From: Carboxylicivirga marina
Lineage (GTDB): Bacteria; Bacteroidota; Bacteroidia; Bacteroidales; Marinilabiliaceae
Length of the DNA: 43,885 nt
Direction: 5' to 3'
Assembly (NCBI RefSeq): GCF_016612505.1
Contig: NZ_JAENRR010000043.1
Span: 1-43,885 of the forward strand
Part shown: piece after piece, positions 36,699 through 43,885 of the stretch
How positions within the stretch are numbered: the first letter of the stretch is position 1
Layout of the letters: each line of letters opens with the position of its first letter
Made by a program: the position numbers and the translations under genes
Notes under the pieces: model-generated
What the model was told of the DNA's origin: nothing
Databases searched by the model: none
The model's input: the letters and a program-made list of their open reading frames with translations, nothing else

Positions 36699-39152
36699 AT
36701 GAAAATGAAGAAGTTTTATGCTTTCGTAATAGTAACAATGCTAAGCATTAGTGCTATTGCTCAAACAACAATTAACGGACGTGTTACCGATGAGAATGGT
36801 GAAGCACTTGTTGGTGTGAATGTCATTATCCAAAATTCGTACAACGGTACCATCACTGATTCTGATGGCGATTATAGCATTTCTACCAAAGAGACCATAC
36901 CTTCGTTGGTATTCTCTTATGTGGGCTATAAAACACAAACAGTAGAAGTACAAGGCTCAACAGTTAATACAACACTATCAACTGTTGCGGTACTTACCGA
37001 CGAGGTTATCGTATCGGCCATTAAGGCTGGTAATAAGGCGCCTATTGCCTATACAAACATTACCAAGGCACAGTTAAAAGAGCGCCCGGCAGCCGATGAT
37101 ATCCCTTATATGCTAAGCTTAACGCCATCAGCTGTGGCAACATCAGAAACCGGTATAGGCGTGGGTTATACGGCACTACGAATAAGGGGAACCGATCCTA
37201 CTCGTATAAATGTGACCATTAACGGTGTGCCACTTAACGACCCTGAAAGCCAGGGTGTATTTTGGGTAAACATGCCCGACTTTACCTCATCGGTAGATGA
37301 AGTACAAATACAACGAGGTGTAGGAACCAGTACCAATGGTGCAGCGGCCTTTGGCGCCAGCATCAATTTCCAGACTACATCGATTAACGACCAGGCTTCG
37401 GCGCGTATTGAAAGCACTGCTGGTTCGTTCAATACTTTCGTTAATTCTGTTAATGCCAGTACTGGCTTGTTGAATGATAAGTTTGCGTTTGATGTGCGAT
37501 ACTCTAAGCTTCAATCAGATGGTTATATTGATTATGCTTTCTCTGATCACCAGTCCTTATATGTGAGTGGTAGCATGCTAACAAATAATGGTTTATTAAA
37601 GATGAACCTCATCTATGGTGACCAAAAAACAGGTATTAGCTGGTGGGGCGTTCCGCAAGAGATGCTTTTTAAACCGGAATGGGAAGGTGACGACTGGGAG
37701 CCAAACCGCACTTATAACCCAGCTGGCGAGTACACCGATGAATTTGGTAACACCCAATATTACGAAGGACAAACGGATAACTACAAGCAAACACATTATC
37801 AATTGTTTTATTCGCATGCGGTAAATAGCCAGTTTAACATTAATGGCGCTTTACACTATACAAGAGGCGACGGTTACTACGAGCAGTACAAAGAAGATGA
37901 AGCCTATGCCGATTATGGCTGGAATCCAATAATGATTGGCGATGCAACCATTGATGAAACGGATTTAATTCGTCAAAAATGGTTAGAGAATGACTTCTAC
38001 GGATTTACTGCCTCGGCCAATTATCGTGGCGACAACTATTCTGCTTCTTTTGGTGGTGGCTGGAACCGATATGAAGGCGACCACTTTGGTGAAGTTATCT
38101 GGGCACGTTATGCCGGAACATCAGAGAAAGGCGATCGTTGGTACGATAACTATGGCGAAAAAACATACTATAACTTTTTTGCAAAAGTAAACTACCGTCC
38201 TACTGAAGCATTAAATACGTTTCTTGACTTGCAGTTACGTCAAATCAGCTACCAGATGGATGGTATTGATGATGATTTATTGCCGCTCATTCAGTCGCAC
38301 AACTTCAACTTTTTTAACCCGAAGGTTGGTCTGTCCTATGATGTCAATAAGCAACAACAAGCTTACTTCTCAGTTGGTGTGTCAAATCGCGAGCCAACAC
38401 GTACCAATTTTAAAGATGCCAAAGGCGATGCGATGAGCTACCCAAAGGCAGAGCGATTAATTGATTTTGAAACAGGATACAACTATCGTTCGAGCAACTT
38501 ATCAGCCAGCGTAAATTTCTTTTACATGTTATACGATGATCAATTGGTGCCTACAGGTGAAAAAAACAATGTGGGAGCTGACATCATGACGAATGTAAAA
38601 GACAGTTACCGCACAGGTGTCGAATTTGTGTTTGGCGCTAAAATTATTGAAGGTTTAAACTGGGATGGTAACCTATCGTTAAGTGCCAATAAAATAAAAG
38701 ACTTTGTTGAATACTCTTCTTTATCAGACGAAAACTGGAATCCTATTGGGCAGAAGGTTACAGAACTAGGTACAACAGACATTGCTTATTCACCAGATGT
38801 TATTAGTAGTAGTATCCTTAGCTATGCCTTTAACTCTAATGTAAAAATGAGTTGGATAACCAAGTATGTTGGTGAGCAGTTTTTTGATAATACATCAAGC
38901 TCTGACCGCATGCTCGATGCCTATTTAATCAACAACCTGAAAATTGATGTGAGTCTGTTCCCTCAATTCGCGAAGCGCATTGGTTTGCAGGTAATGGTAA
39001 ACAACCTAATGGATGTTGAGTATGAAAACAATGCCTATGGCGGCAATTATTACCAACGCGATGCCAGCGGAGTAGATACTGAATATACCTGGGCCTATTA
39101 CTACCCACAGGCCGGAAGACATTTTATGACGAAATTAGTATTGGAGTTTTAA
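36699..39152 (+). CDS. TonB-dependent outer-membrane receptor, likely thiamin uptake
   Basis: 817 residues. Residues 1-21 are a signal peptide (SISAIAQ end). A carboxypeptidase-regulatory-like domain (about 22-110: INGRVTDENGEALVGVNVIIQ) is followed by the plug (about 115-230: TALRIRGTDPTRINVTINGVPLNDPESQGVFWVNMPDF, VDEVQIQRGVGTSTNGAAAFGASINFQT) and a 22-strand barrel ending with ...GRHFMTKLVLEF, a C-terminal Phe. The TPP riboswitch in front strongly suggests transport of thiamin or a precursor, as for the OMthi receptor of Bacteroides. No SusD-like partner is present. Energy comes from TonB-ExbBD encoded elsewhere. Confidence 0.88.
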   Translation: MKMKKFYAFVIVTMLSISAIAQTTINGRVTDENGEALVGVNVIIQNSYNGTITDSDGDYSISTKETIPSLVFSYVGYKTQTVEVQGSTVNTTLSTVAVLTDEVIVSAIKAGNKAPIAYTNITKAQLKERPAADDIPYMLSLTPSAVATSETGIGVGYTALRIRGTDPTRINVTINGVPLNDPESQGVFWVNMPDFTSSVDEVQIQRGVGTSTNGAAAFGASINFQTTSINDQASARIESTAGSFNTFVNSVNASTGLLNDKFAFDVRYSKLQSDGYIDYAFSDHQSLYVSGSMLTNNGLLKMNLIYGDQKTGISWWGVPQEMLFKPEWEGDDWEPNRTYNPAGEYTDEFGNTQYYEGQTDNYKQTHYQLFYSHAVNSQFNINGALHYTRGDGYYEQYKEDEAYADYGWNPIMIGDATIDETDLIRQKWLENDFYGFTASANYRGDNYSASFGGGWNRYEGDHFGEVIWARYAGTSEKGDRWYDNYGEKTYYNFFAKVNYRPTEALNTFLDLQLRQISYQMDGIDDDLLPLIQSHNFNFFNPKVGLSYDVNKQQQAYFSVGVSNREPTRTNFKDAKGDAMSYPKAERLIDFETGYNYRSSNLSASVNFFYMLYDDQLVPTGEKNNVGADIMTNVKDSYRTGVEFVFGAKIIEGLNWDGNLSLSANKIKDFVEYSSLSDENWNPIGQKVTELGTTDIAYSPDVISSSILSYAFNSNVKMSWITKYVGEQFFDNTSSSDRMLDAYLINNLKIDVSLFPQFAKRIGLQVMVNNLMDVEYENNAYGGNYYQRDASGVDTEYTWAYYYPQAGRHFMTKLVLEF

Positions 39153-39170
39153 TCTATTTTGAAACTATTA

Positions 39171-39217
39171 ACGGATGACATCTTTATCCGTAACTTGTAA
39201 ATAAAGATGTCATCCGT
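39171..39217. repeat. Long palindromic repeat, copy 2 (probable bidirectional terminator)
   Basis: A perfect 17-bp stem, ACGGATGACATCTTTAT (39171-39187) with ATAAAGATGTCATCCGT (39201-39217), and a 13-nt loop. It lies in the 70-bp gap between the convergent receptor and radical SAM genes. The core matches copies at 25561 and 42577. Confidence 0.85.
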
Positions 39218-39222
39218 ATAAA

Positions 39223-41058
39223 CTAGTCCACATCAATCAACGACACCACATTATCTAATTCTGCAGTGCAATACAGTAGGTAGCTCGACCGCAGATTGGC
39301 AATCACCTCCTTCAATCGTTCTTCTGTAATAGCCGTAAACTCTACCCTTGCCAAATCAAAAAGTGCATCGAAGCTCATAACACATTTACCCGTCACTTTC
39401 AGTACAAAACCATATTCAGGCTCGCCAAACACAATATTCTCTATCTCGCTGCCATTACAATACTCGGTATAGTAAAGTACATCGTTATGCTGTTGCACAG
39501 TGTAACTAAAACGATGCTGTTTATAATAGGCTTCGGCTTCTTCCAGTTTATTCCATTCGCGGAAATTGGCAGCTGCATCTCGTTGGAATCGGAACAGGTG
39601 AAAGCGTTCTTTATGATTAGAAAAATGCTCAGGCATCAAATACGATAGGTCATCTGTATGGTAATTCGCTATTTCGGCATCGGGCATCAACTTATAATAC
39701 TTCGACATGGATGAGAGCACCAGGCATACATAGTTATGTGAGAACTCAATTATCGGATGATTATAAAAGAAGCGCAAATAATGCAGGTTATCCATACTTT
39801 CCTGCACATCTTCTTCCGTTTCTCCGGGCACATGTTTAATAACGTTCACAAAAGGATTGATGCCATTTTTCAAACTATATTTGATGAACTGCACATTATC
39901 CGAGAAGGTATTACTCTTGTTCATCTTATTCAACAGCCCATCGCTTAAGGCATCGTAACCAATAAACAGATTTTTAAAACCGGCTATGGCCATCTTTTGC
40001 ATTAACCCAGCCGAATAATGCTGATTGGGAATTATCTCGGCCCAAAAAGAAAAATCTTCTTCAGTTTGGTATTTCAGTTCAATCAGTAAATCCAGCAGGC
40101 GCTCAAAATGCTTGAGACTGCCAAACGTATCGCTATCGACAAAGGTAAAGGTGGTAAGGCCATGCTGTTGGTTAATAGCTGTTATCTCCTTAACAACGCA
40201 TTCGGGTGTGCGGGCACGTAGCTTGTAGCCCTTGTTAAAATCGCAAAAATTGCACCGGTGCCAATGGCACGAACGAATGGAGTTAATGGGTATACTGATT
40301 TGCTCACGGTCTTCGCAAGCCGGAAAACTATTGATATAATCGCTGTAATCGGGATAGATGTATTTATCAAAATCAAGATAAGCACTTTGGTTGCTTAATG
40401 ATTGTTTGAACAGAGCATTATCCCGATACATCAAGCGCGGCACCTGTGAAAAATCCACGGCATCACCAGTTAACTGATTAAGCAGTTCCAATAGTGGATA
40501 CTCTCCTTCGCCCCAGGTGGTAAAATCGAAATGCTCACATACCTTCATGGCTTCGTGTGCTACTTCATCACTTCCAAATCCGCCAACAATCACTTTCACA
40601 TGTGGCGCACGCTTCTTTACGGCTTCGGCCAGTATCATGCCAGGAATCCATTGATTAAACTTGGCGGTGATACCAAACAGACCAATTTCTGAGAAATCAA
40701 TAGCTGCTAATCCGGCATTTATGCCTTCCTCAATCTTTTCTTTGGCCTCATCCAAAAAGTCAGTGTAGTAATTGGGATCGGTACTTTTATAATCGGGGTT
40801 GATGGACTGTAACAAAGATAGAATTCGCTGATTACCTTTTTTACAGTCATAACGGTCGTTTAGCATCGACAGAAAGGGAATCAGACGCACCTCGGTATCT
40901 TCACTATCGGTGTATTCCGACATTAAAGACAGGTCAAAATTCCAATACTTAATATCTGTTGCATACTCATTTACCTCCATAAACTTTTTTAGGATAGAAA
41001 GCGAGATGGATGGGCTGTAAATATCAGCAGGTGGCAAACAGTTTAAAAGTATCTTCAT
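39223..41058 (-). CDS. Cobalamin-binding radical SAM protein
   Basis: 611 residues from the ATG at 41058 (MKILLNCLPPAD); a longer frame opens at TTG. Residues about 100-230 form the B12-binding Rossmann domain (FSEIGLFGITAKFNQW, VKVIVGGFGSDEVAHEAM, WGEGEYPLLELL). The radical SAM core has an unusual CX4CX2C cluster motif, C264-HWHR-C269-NF-C272. The last 150 residues are a separate C-terminal region. Relatives modify RiPP peptides, lipids or antibiotics, often by methylation. It is monocistronic with a -7 box at 41104-41111 and no obvious substrate gene next to it. Convergent with the TonB receptor. Confidence 0.82.
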   Translation of the reverse strand: MKILLNCLPPADIYSPSISLSILKKFMEVNEYATDIKYWNFDLSLMSEYTDSEDTEVRLIPFLSMLNDRYDCKKGNQRILSLLQSINPDYKSTDPNYYTDFLDEAKEKIEEGINAGLAAIDFSEIGLFGITAKFNQWIPGMILAEAVKKRAPHVKVIVGGFGSDEVAHEAMKVCEHFDFTTWGEGEYPLLELLNQLTGDAVDFSQVPRLMYRDNALFKQSLSNQSAYLDFDKYIYPDYSDYINSFPACEDREQISIPINSIRSCHWHRCNFCDFNKGYKLRARTPECVVKEITAINQQHGLTTFTFVDSDTFGSLKHFERLLDLLIELKYQTEEDFSFWAEIIPNQHYSAGLMQKMAIAGFKNLFIGYDALSDGLLNKMNKSNTFSDNVQFIKYSLKNGINPFVNVIKHVPGETEEDVQESMDNLHYLRFFYNHPIIEFSHNYVCLVLSSMSKYYKLMPDAEIANYHTDDLSYLMPEHFSNHKERFHLFRFQRDAAANFREWNKLEEAEAYYKQHRFSYTVQQHNDVLYYTEYCNGSEIENIVFGEPEYGFVLKVTGKCVMSFDALFDLARVEFTAITEERLKEVIANLRSSYLLYCTAELDNVVSLIDVD

Positions 41059-41103
41059 ATTATCAATCAATTACAATCATTACCATTCTTGCAATGGTTG
41101 GTG

Positions 41104-41111
41104 CAAAGGTA
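41104..41111 (-). promoter_or_regulatory. -7 promoter element of the radical SAM gene
   Basis: Minus-strand TACCTTTG, an exact TAnnTTTG match, 45 bp upstream of ATG 41058. Confidence 0.55.
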
Positions 41112-41815
41112 GAAAATAAGGTGTAATAGTGATTACCAATCCTATTGCGACAGAAATACAGTTCACATTTTAAGTCACATTGATTATGTCTCGGCACAGC
41201 TACATTTGTTGATTTAAAACAATGTTGTCCTAATTAACGTGAGTTCGACGTAAGAAATATAATTATCAACAAAAAAAAGCTTGTATTTAGCTCCTTTTCA
41301 AACCAGTAATATTCATACATACCCCAACATAAGCCCTGTAAGGGCAACACGTAGTAGCACTGGCCAAAGGCCTGTGGGAAAATCCAAACATCACAATGAG
41401 GGCTAAAGGCCCGGCACATTACAAATAACATAAAGCATATTTATCATGTGTCGACCTTTTAGGCCTTTGGTAAACTGTATATTTTAAGATAGGCCTGCAG
41501 CCTATCCTGATACGTGATGACCTTTCAGGCCTGATTTATTGGAATTATAAAAAAATCAGCTCGTGCTATTACATCGAACTTAGATTAATTAGTTTTTTTA
41601 GCTCATGATGAAACACACATCCCTAAAATTCATTTTCACTTAATCATCACTTTAAATACGAATGCTTACTTGCGAGCATTAAGAAAGACAGAGTAAGCGA
41701 ACAAAAAACAAAGCCCGCTGTTAACTTTCAAAACAGCAGCTAATACCATAGTGAAATTAAACTCAGGGAAGTATAAGGACTTGTTTGTAGCTAATCGATA
41801 ACAACCAATAGAACC
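41112..41815. other. 700-bp palindrome-rich intergenic region
   Basis: No real gene. Short palindromes crowd the stretch 41330-41535: GCCCT-GTA-AGGGC (41333-41345), GGCC-AAA-GGCC (41362-41372), GGGC/GCCC (41400-41412), GATAGGC-CTGCA-GCCTATC (41488-41506), and repeated AGGCCT. The design resembles dispersed palindromic repeats known from Bacteroidetes genomes. Further on are AATGCT/AGCATT and GCTGTT/AACAGC (41717-41737) hairpins. Confidence 0.6.
41333..41530. repeat. Cluster of GGCC-type palindromes (REP-like)
   Basis: Four hairpins with GC-rich arms and 3-5-nt loops follow within 200 bp, separated by A/T-rich spacers. The minus strand keeps a frame open through it, which gives a false 65-aa protein. 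Confidence 0.6.
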
Positions 41816-42043
41816 ATGGAAAGCTCATTTTACGAACACCAACAAACCATCATTAAAAACGTTATCAACAACCCTAAACGTTTTGAAAAAGAAATATATA
41901 AATCACGTTTATGGTTAAGTGAGGCAGAACAGGATAAATTGTGCGATTGGTTAGAAAAAAACTACCCTGAACAGTACAGGCAATTATTAAAAAGCCTACA
42001 GTTTAAGTACCAAACCGAAAAATCATATATGATTTCAGCGTAA
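41816..42043 (+). CDS. Small helical hypothetical protein
   Basis: 75 residues, charged and helical, with no signal or membrane segment: an N-terminal helix (HQQTIIKNVINNPKRFEKEI) and a second (SEAEQDKLCDWLEKNYPEQYRQLLKSL). I do not recognise the family. The stop codon lies inside a strong terminator hairpin, which supports the frame being a real transcription unit. Confidence 0.6.
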   Translation: MESSFYEHQQTIIKNVINNPKRFEKEIYKSRLWLSEAEQDKLCDWLEKNYPEQYRQLLKSLQFKYQTEKSYMISA

Positions 42044-42064
42044 GTTTTACTTACGCTTTTTTTT
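42037..42064 (+). terminator. Terminator overlapping the stop of the 75-aa gene
   Basis: Eight-bp stem AGCGTAAG (42037-42044) and CTTACGCT (42050-42057) with a TTTTA loop, followed by a run of T residues. The TAA stop is within the left arm. Confidence 0.88.
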
Positions 42065-42065
42065 G

Positions 42066-42494
42066 CTATTCATAAACTAATTTTGGTTCTCCATTTTCAC
42101 ATATCACGCCTGTGGGTTCAGGCGTAATGTCGCAGGTTGAAAACAATCCCCATTTTTGGTTATAGAGGGCTTGCTGAGTCGAATAATGACTGACTCGCTT
42201 TAAAAAATCACGCTCATTAAGCCGCGAAGAATAAGCAATATAACCAGCCGGTCCACCACAAGCTTTGGCTCCTATGGGCGTATAATTCCATTGCATGGCA
42301 TTGACACAATCAAATGCACTTGAAAGCTCAAGAATTTCGAGATACAGCGTATGTAACAACTCGTCATCACTTGCACGTGTGCTCTCATCAGTTATTTCAG
42401 GATATACAAAATTACCATCCGAATCGGTTGTGCATGATAGCATTAGCCCAATTAGTAATATTGCTATATGTGAAACTATATGACGTTTTCTCAT
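42066..42494 (-). CDS. Cys-rich lipoprotein with CGGP motif
   Basis: 142 residues. The signal ends in the lipobox LMLSC (Cys21), so the mature protein is a lipoprotein. The mature domain has DCVNAMQWNYTPIGAKACGGPAGYIAYSS, then a helix LKRVSHYSTQQALYNQKWGLFSTC and a final TGVICENGEPKLVYE. Four further Cys are spaced to form two disulfides. I recognise the W.YTPIG.KACGGP / YN.KWG pattern as a widespread domain of unknown function, found in bacterial lipoproteins and, from memory, in some animal secreted proteins. Convergent with the 75-aa gene, stops two bases after its T-run. Confidence 0.72.
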   Translation of the reverse strand: MRKRHIVSHIAILLIGLMLSCTTDSDGNFVYPEITDESTRASDDELLHTLYLEILELSSAFDCVNAMQWNYTPIGAKACGGPAGYIAYSSRLNERDFLKRVSHYSTQQALYNQKWGLFSTCDITPEPTGVICENGEPKLVYE

Positions 42495-42576
42495 TGTTAT
42501 CGTTTACTATTAGATGACAAACCTAAAAAATGGTTGCGTTCAAACAATTTTAATCATTTGTTTGCGCATGCAATAT

Positions 42577-42623
42577 ACGGATGTCATCTTTATTTAAAAG
42601 CTGTAAGTAAAGATGACATCCGT
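42577..42623. repeat. Long palindromic repeat, copy 3 (base-pair flipped variant)
   Basis: Stem ACGGATGTCATCTTTA (42577-42592) pairs with TAAAGATGACATCCGT (42608-42623), 16 bp. Compared with copies 1 and 2, the central A-T pair is reversed on both arms, so pairing is kept. Here it lies 83 bp upstream of the start of the lipoprotein gene rather than at a gene end, with a T-run on the plus side. Confidence 0.82.
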
Positions 42624-42656
42624 TAATTTTTTGAAAACAACGCTTCCGTCGCTAAG

Positions 42657-42743
42657 CGAAGTCTGCGACTTCGTTTGATAGACTCTGTATTTTTAAACTA
42701 CATTTCATCTTCGACGTCATTGCAAATTACGCCAAGGGGGCAC
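42657..42743. repeat. Diverged intergenic repeat, copy 1
   Basis: Begins with a hairpin CGAAGTC-TGC-GACTTCG (42657-42673), continues with TTTGATAGACTCTG, a T-run, TTCGACGTCATTGC and ends AGGGGGC. A diverged second copy occurs at 43211-43282. Confidence 0.5.
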
Positions 42744-42778
42744 TTATTTGAATTGCTCTTTTTGATTGATAACTAGAA

Positions 42779-43167
42779 CTAGTCATTATTTTTAATAAAA
42801 TCAATTGGATATACTTTTTGATTCCTTGAATCGCATTTTATTAGTACAATTACATCTCTCTTTACATCATAAAATACAAATCACCTTTCTCTGCTGTTAA
42901 TGCCATATGGTCATATGGTAGTATTATAGCAGAAACACTTCTAGATATTCCTCTCTTTAGTTTAATAAATGTTAATGCTTTATATTGACTACAGGAGTCT
43001 ATTATACCATAAAAATCCTCTCCTTTCTTTAAGATTTGATAGCGTTGCAGCTTATTATTTAGCATTAAGGTCTCTTTATTAATATTTATATAAAAAACTA
43101 TAAAGAAGGGAATTAAAGACAGGAACCATAAGAACTTTTTTAGCTTTAAATTTATAATTACTTTCAT
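42779..43167 (-). pseudogene. Frameshifted small membrane-anchored protein
   Basis: From ATG 43167 the frame encodes an N-terminal membrane helix (LKKFLWFLSLIPFFIVFYI) and a small basic beta-rich domain, then stops abruptly at 42862 after GDLYFMM. In another frame the sequence continues without a break as YDVKRDVIVLIKCDSRNQKV to a stop at 42779. Adding one base in the A4/T4 run at 42871-42874 restores a single frame of about 130 residues. So this is either a decayed gene or a sequencing error. Family unknown. Confidence 0.6.
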
Positions 43168-43210
43168 AAACGTTACATAATATAGGAAGACCTTACAAAC
43201 CAAAGTTGTT

Positions 43211-43282
43211 ACTTCGTTTGTTTGATTCGGTAGTTTTTAACTAATTATTAAAACGACGTCATTACGGATCGAATAAGGGGCT
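43211..43282. repeat. Diverged intergenic repeat, copy 2
   Basis: Shares ACTTCGTTTG, a T-run, CGACGTCATT and a GGGGC end with the copy at 42657-42743, in the same order and spacing, but clearly diverged between them. Confidence 0.5.
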
Positions 43283-43326
43283 GTAGAATGATTTGAAAAA
43301 CATAACCTCCAAAACCCCGCTTTGCC

Positions 43327-43382
43327 GAAGCTTTTGTTTTGTTTAAATATTTATTCTTTTCACGAGCCGAAGCAAAAGCTTC
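43327..43382. repeat. Ten-bp inverted repeat
   Basis: GAAGCTTTTG (43327-43336) pairs with CAAAAGCTTC (43373-43382) over a 36-nt, A/T-rich loop. No T-run follows. Confidence 0.5.
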
Positions 43383-43482
43383 TGTAGACTTATTTAAAGA
43401 GATAAACTCCCAAATTTATACTGATAGCCTATGCATTTTATTTACTGCTGGCAATAGTAATTTATATCATCTGCAAACATGT

Positions 43483-43866
43483 TCAATATAAATAATTTTC
43501 TCCAATAGCTGATTTAACAATATCACAGCTCAAATTATTTCTCACTTTATTCTTAGTAATATCCCTTACGAGTTCTTCAAACCATCTAGGTGAATTTGGA
43601 GATATATAGACGTTCTCAATTAATTGATTTAAATTTACCTTCAATGAGTCACCTGGAGCTAAATTTTTAAGACCATAATTTGCCTTCCAAACCAAATTTC
43701 CATTTTCATTAATAATCTGAACTACATTTTTGTTTTCGAGAAGATCTTCTTTATAAATTCTAAGCTCATTTTCATGCTCAAAATGATTTCTTTTTATAGA
43801 ATATAATGCAATGTCGTTTAGTTAAGAATAATGATTATTTACTAACAAATAGCAATGATAACTCAT
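43483..43866 (-). pseudogene. Small hypothetical gene with in-frame stop
   Basis: An open frame of 112 residues (43483-43821; it ends SAIGENYLY) has no ATG. Its protein-like character is clear (ELRIYKEDLLENKNVVQIIN, LKNLAPGDSLKVNLNQLIEN). The only ATG in frame is at 43866, 14 codons before a TAA at 43822-43824. So the gene is probably interrupted by a nonsense codon, or begins at a non-standard codon after it. It is A/T-rich like the rest of the tail. Function unknown. Confidence 0.45.
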
Positions 43867-43885
43867 TGTTATTCTGTATATTTAA

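Larger units (their letters stand above)
43168..43482. other. Intergenic stretch with two repeats
   Basis: Holds the second diverged repeat (43211-43282) and a long inverted repeat GAAGCTTTTG (43327-43336) with CAAAAGCTTC (43373-43382). No coding frame is convincing. Confidence 0.5.

Noticed and set aside
41234-41431. A minus-strand frame of 65 codons
   Set aside because: It runs through the cluster of GGCC palindromes and spells a Cys/Phe/Tyr-rich nonsense peptide. This is a known kind of false gene over palindromic repeats.
42657-43282. Integron cassette array
   Set aside because: The repeats lie between small same-strand genes, but I cannot find paired attC core sites and no integrase is in the window. 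Kept only as a weak finding.

Overview
The window reads as chromosomal DNA of a Bacteroidota bacterium, probably a free-living or marine member of the Bacteroidales/Marinilabiliales type. The evidence is AT-rich DNA, phylum-typical promoters (the -7 element TAnnTTTG recurs in front of genes, once with a perfectly spaced -33 TTTG), families largely confined to the phylum (DUF1599, BT_3928-type DoxX protein, PorE-like TPR/beta-propeller protein, carboxypeptidase-regulatory TonB receptor), and the Bacteroidetes arrangement of thiamin genes. I see no rRNA, tRNA, CRISPR array, transposase or phage module. Species cannot be named from the sequence alone.

Layout. 1-8.7 kb: a DUF6261-like protein, ornithine aminotransferase, an exported DsrE-like protein, an overlapping pair of unknown genes, an LTA-synthase-type membrane phosphotransferase, an exported coiled-coil protein and argS. 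8.8-12.4 kb: a PAS-PAS histidine kinase with an unusual C-terminal extension, a TonB-C-domain protein and a phospholipase-D-like nuclease. 12.4-12.7 kb: a gap holding a compact structured-RNA candidate. 12.7-15.3 kb: the conserved DUF1599 / BT_3928 / tpiA cluster. 15.4-20.2 kb: a DUF418 membrane protein, a possible 39-aa membrane peptide, a Kef-type antiporter with its KefF-like oxidoreductase, and an exported Mn-type superoxide dismutase. 20.3-25.5 kb: a PorE-like protein without OmpA domain, a DEDDh exonuclease, an FAH-family enzyme, a small membrane protein and a LemA/TPM/TPM cluster. 25.6-29.7 kb: SDR dehydrogenase, TrmH-type methyltransferase abutting the CCA-adding enzyme, and tandem thioredoxins (one cytoplasmic, one exported).

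29.8-39.2 kb is a thiamin regulon: a TPP riboswitch, then thiS-thiC-tenI/thiE-like-thiD-thiE-thiG-thiH, then a second TPP riboswitch in front of a TonB-dependent receptor (likely thiamin import). Synthesis and uptake would thus respond to the same ligand. thiF is not in the window. thiH is bracketed by two copies of a palindromic repeat.

39.2-43.9 kb is less ordered: a cobalamin-binding radical SAM protein on the minus strand, 750 bp of palindromic intergenic DNA, two small proteins (one a Cys-rich lipoprotein with a CGGP motif), and a decaying AT-rich tail in which one small gene carries a visible frameshift and another an in-frame stop.

The most unusual signals are (i) a long perfect hairpin built on GGATGACATCTTTA present three times (25561, 39171, 42577), one copy having the stem base pair flipped on both arms; (ii) the structured RNA candidate at 12496-12583; (iii) paired REP-like elements flanking thiH; (iv) the cobalamin radical SAM enzyme with no obvious substrate gene; and (v) the decaying small-gene tail with diverged intergenic repeats.
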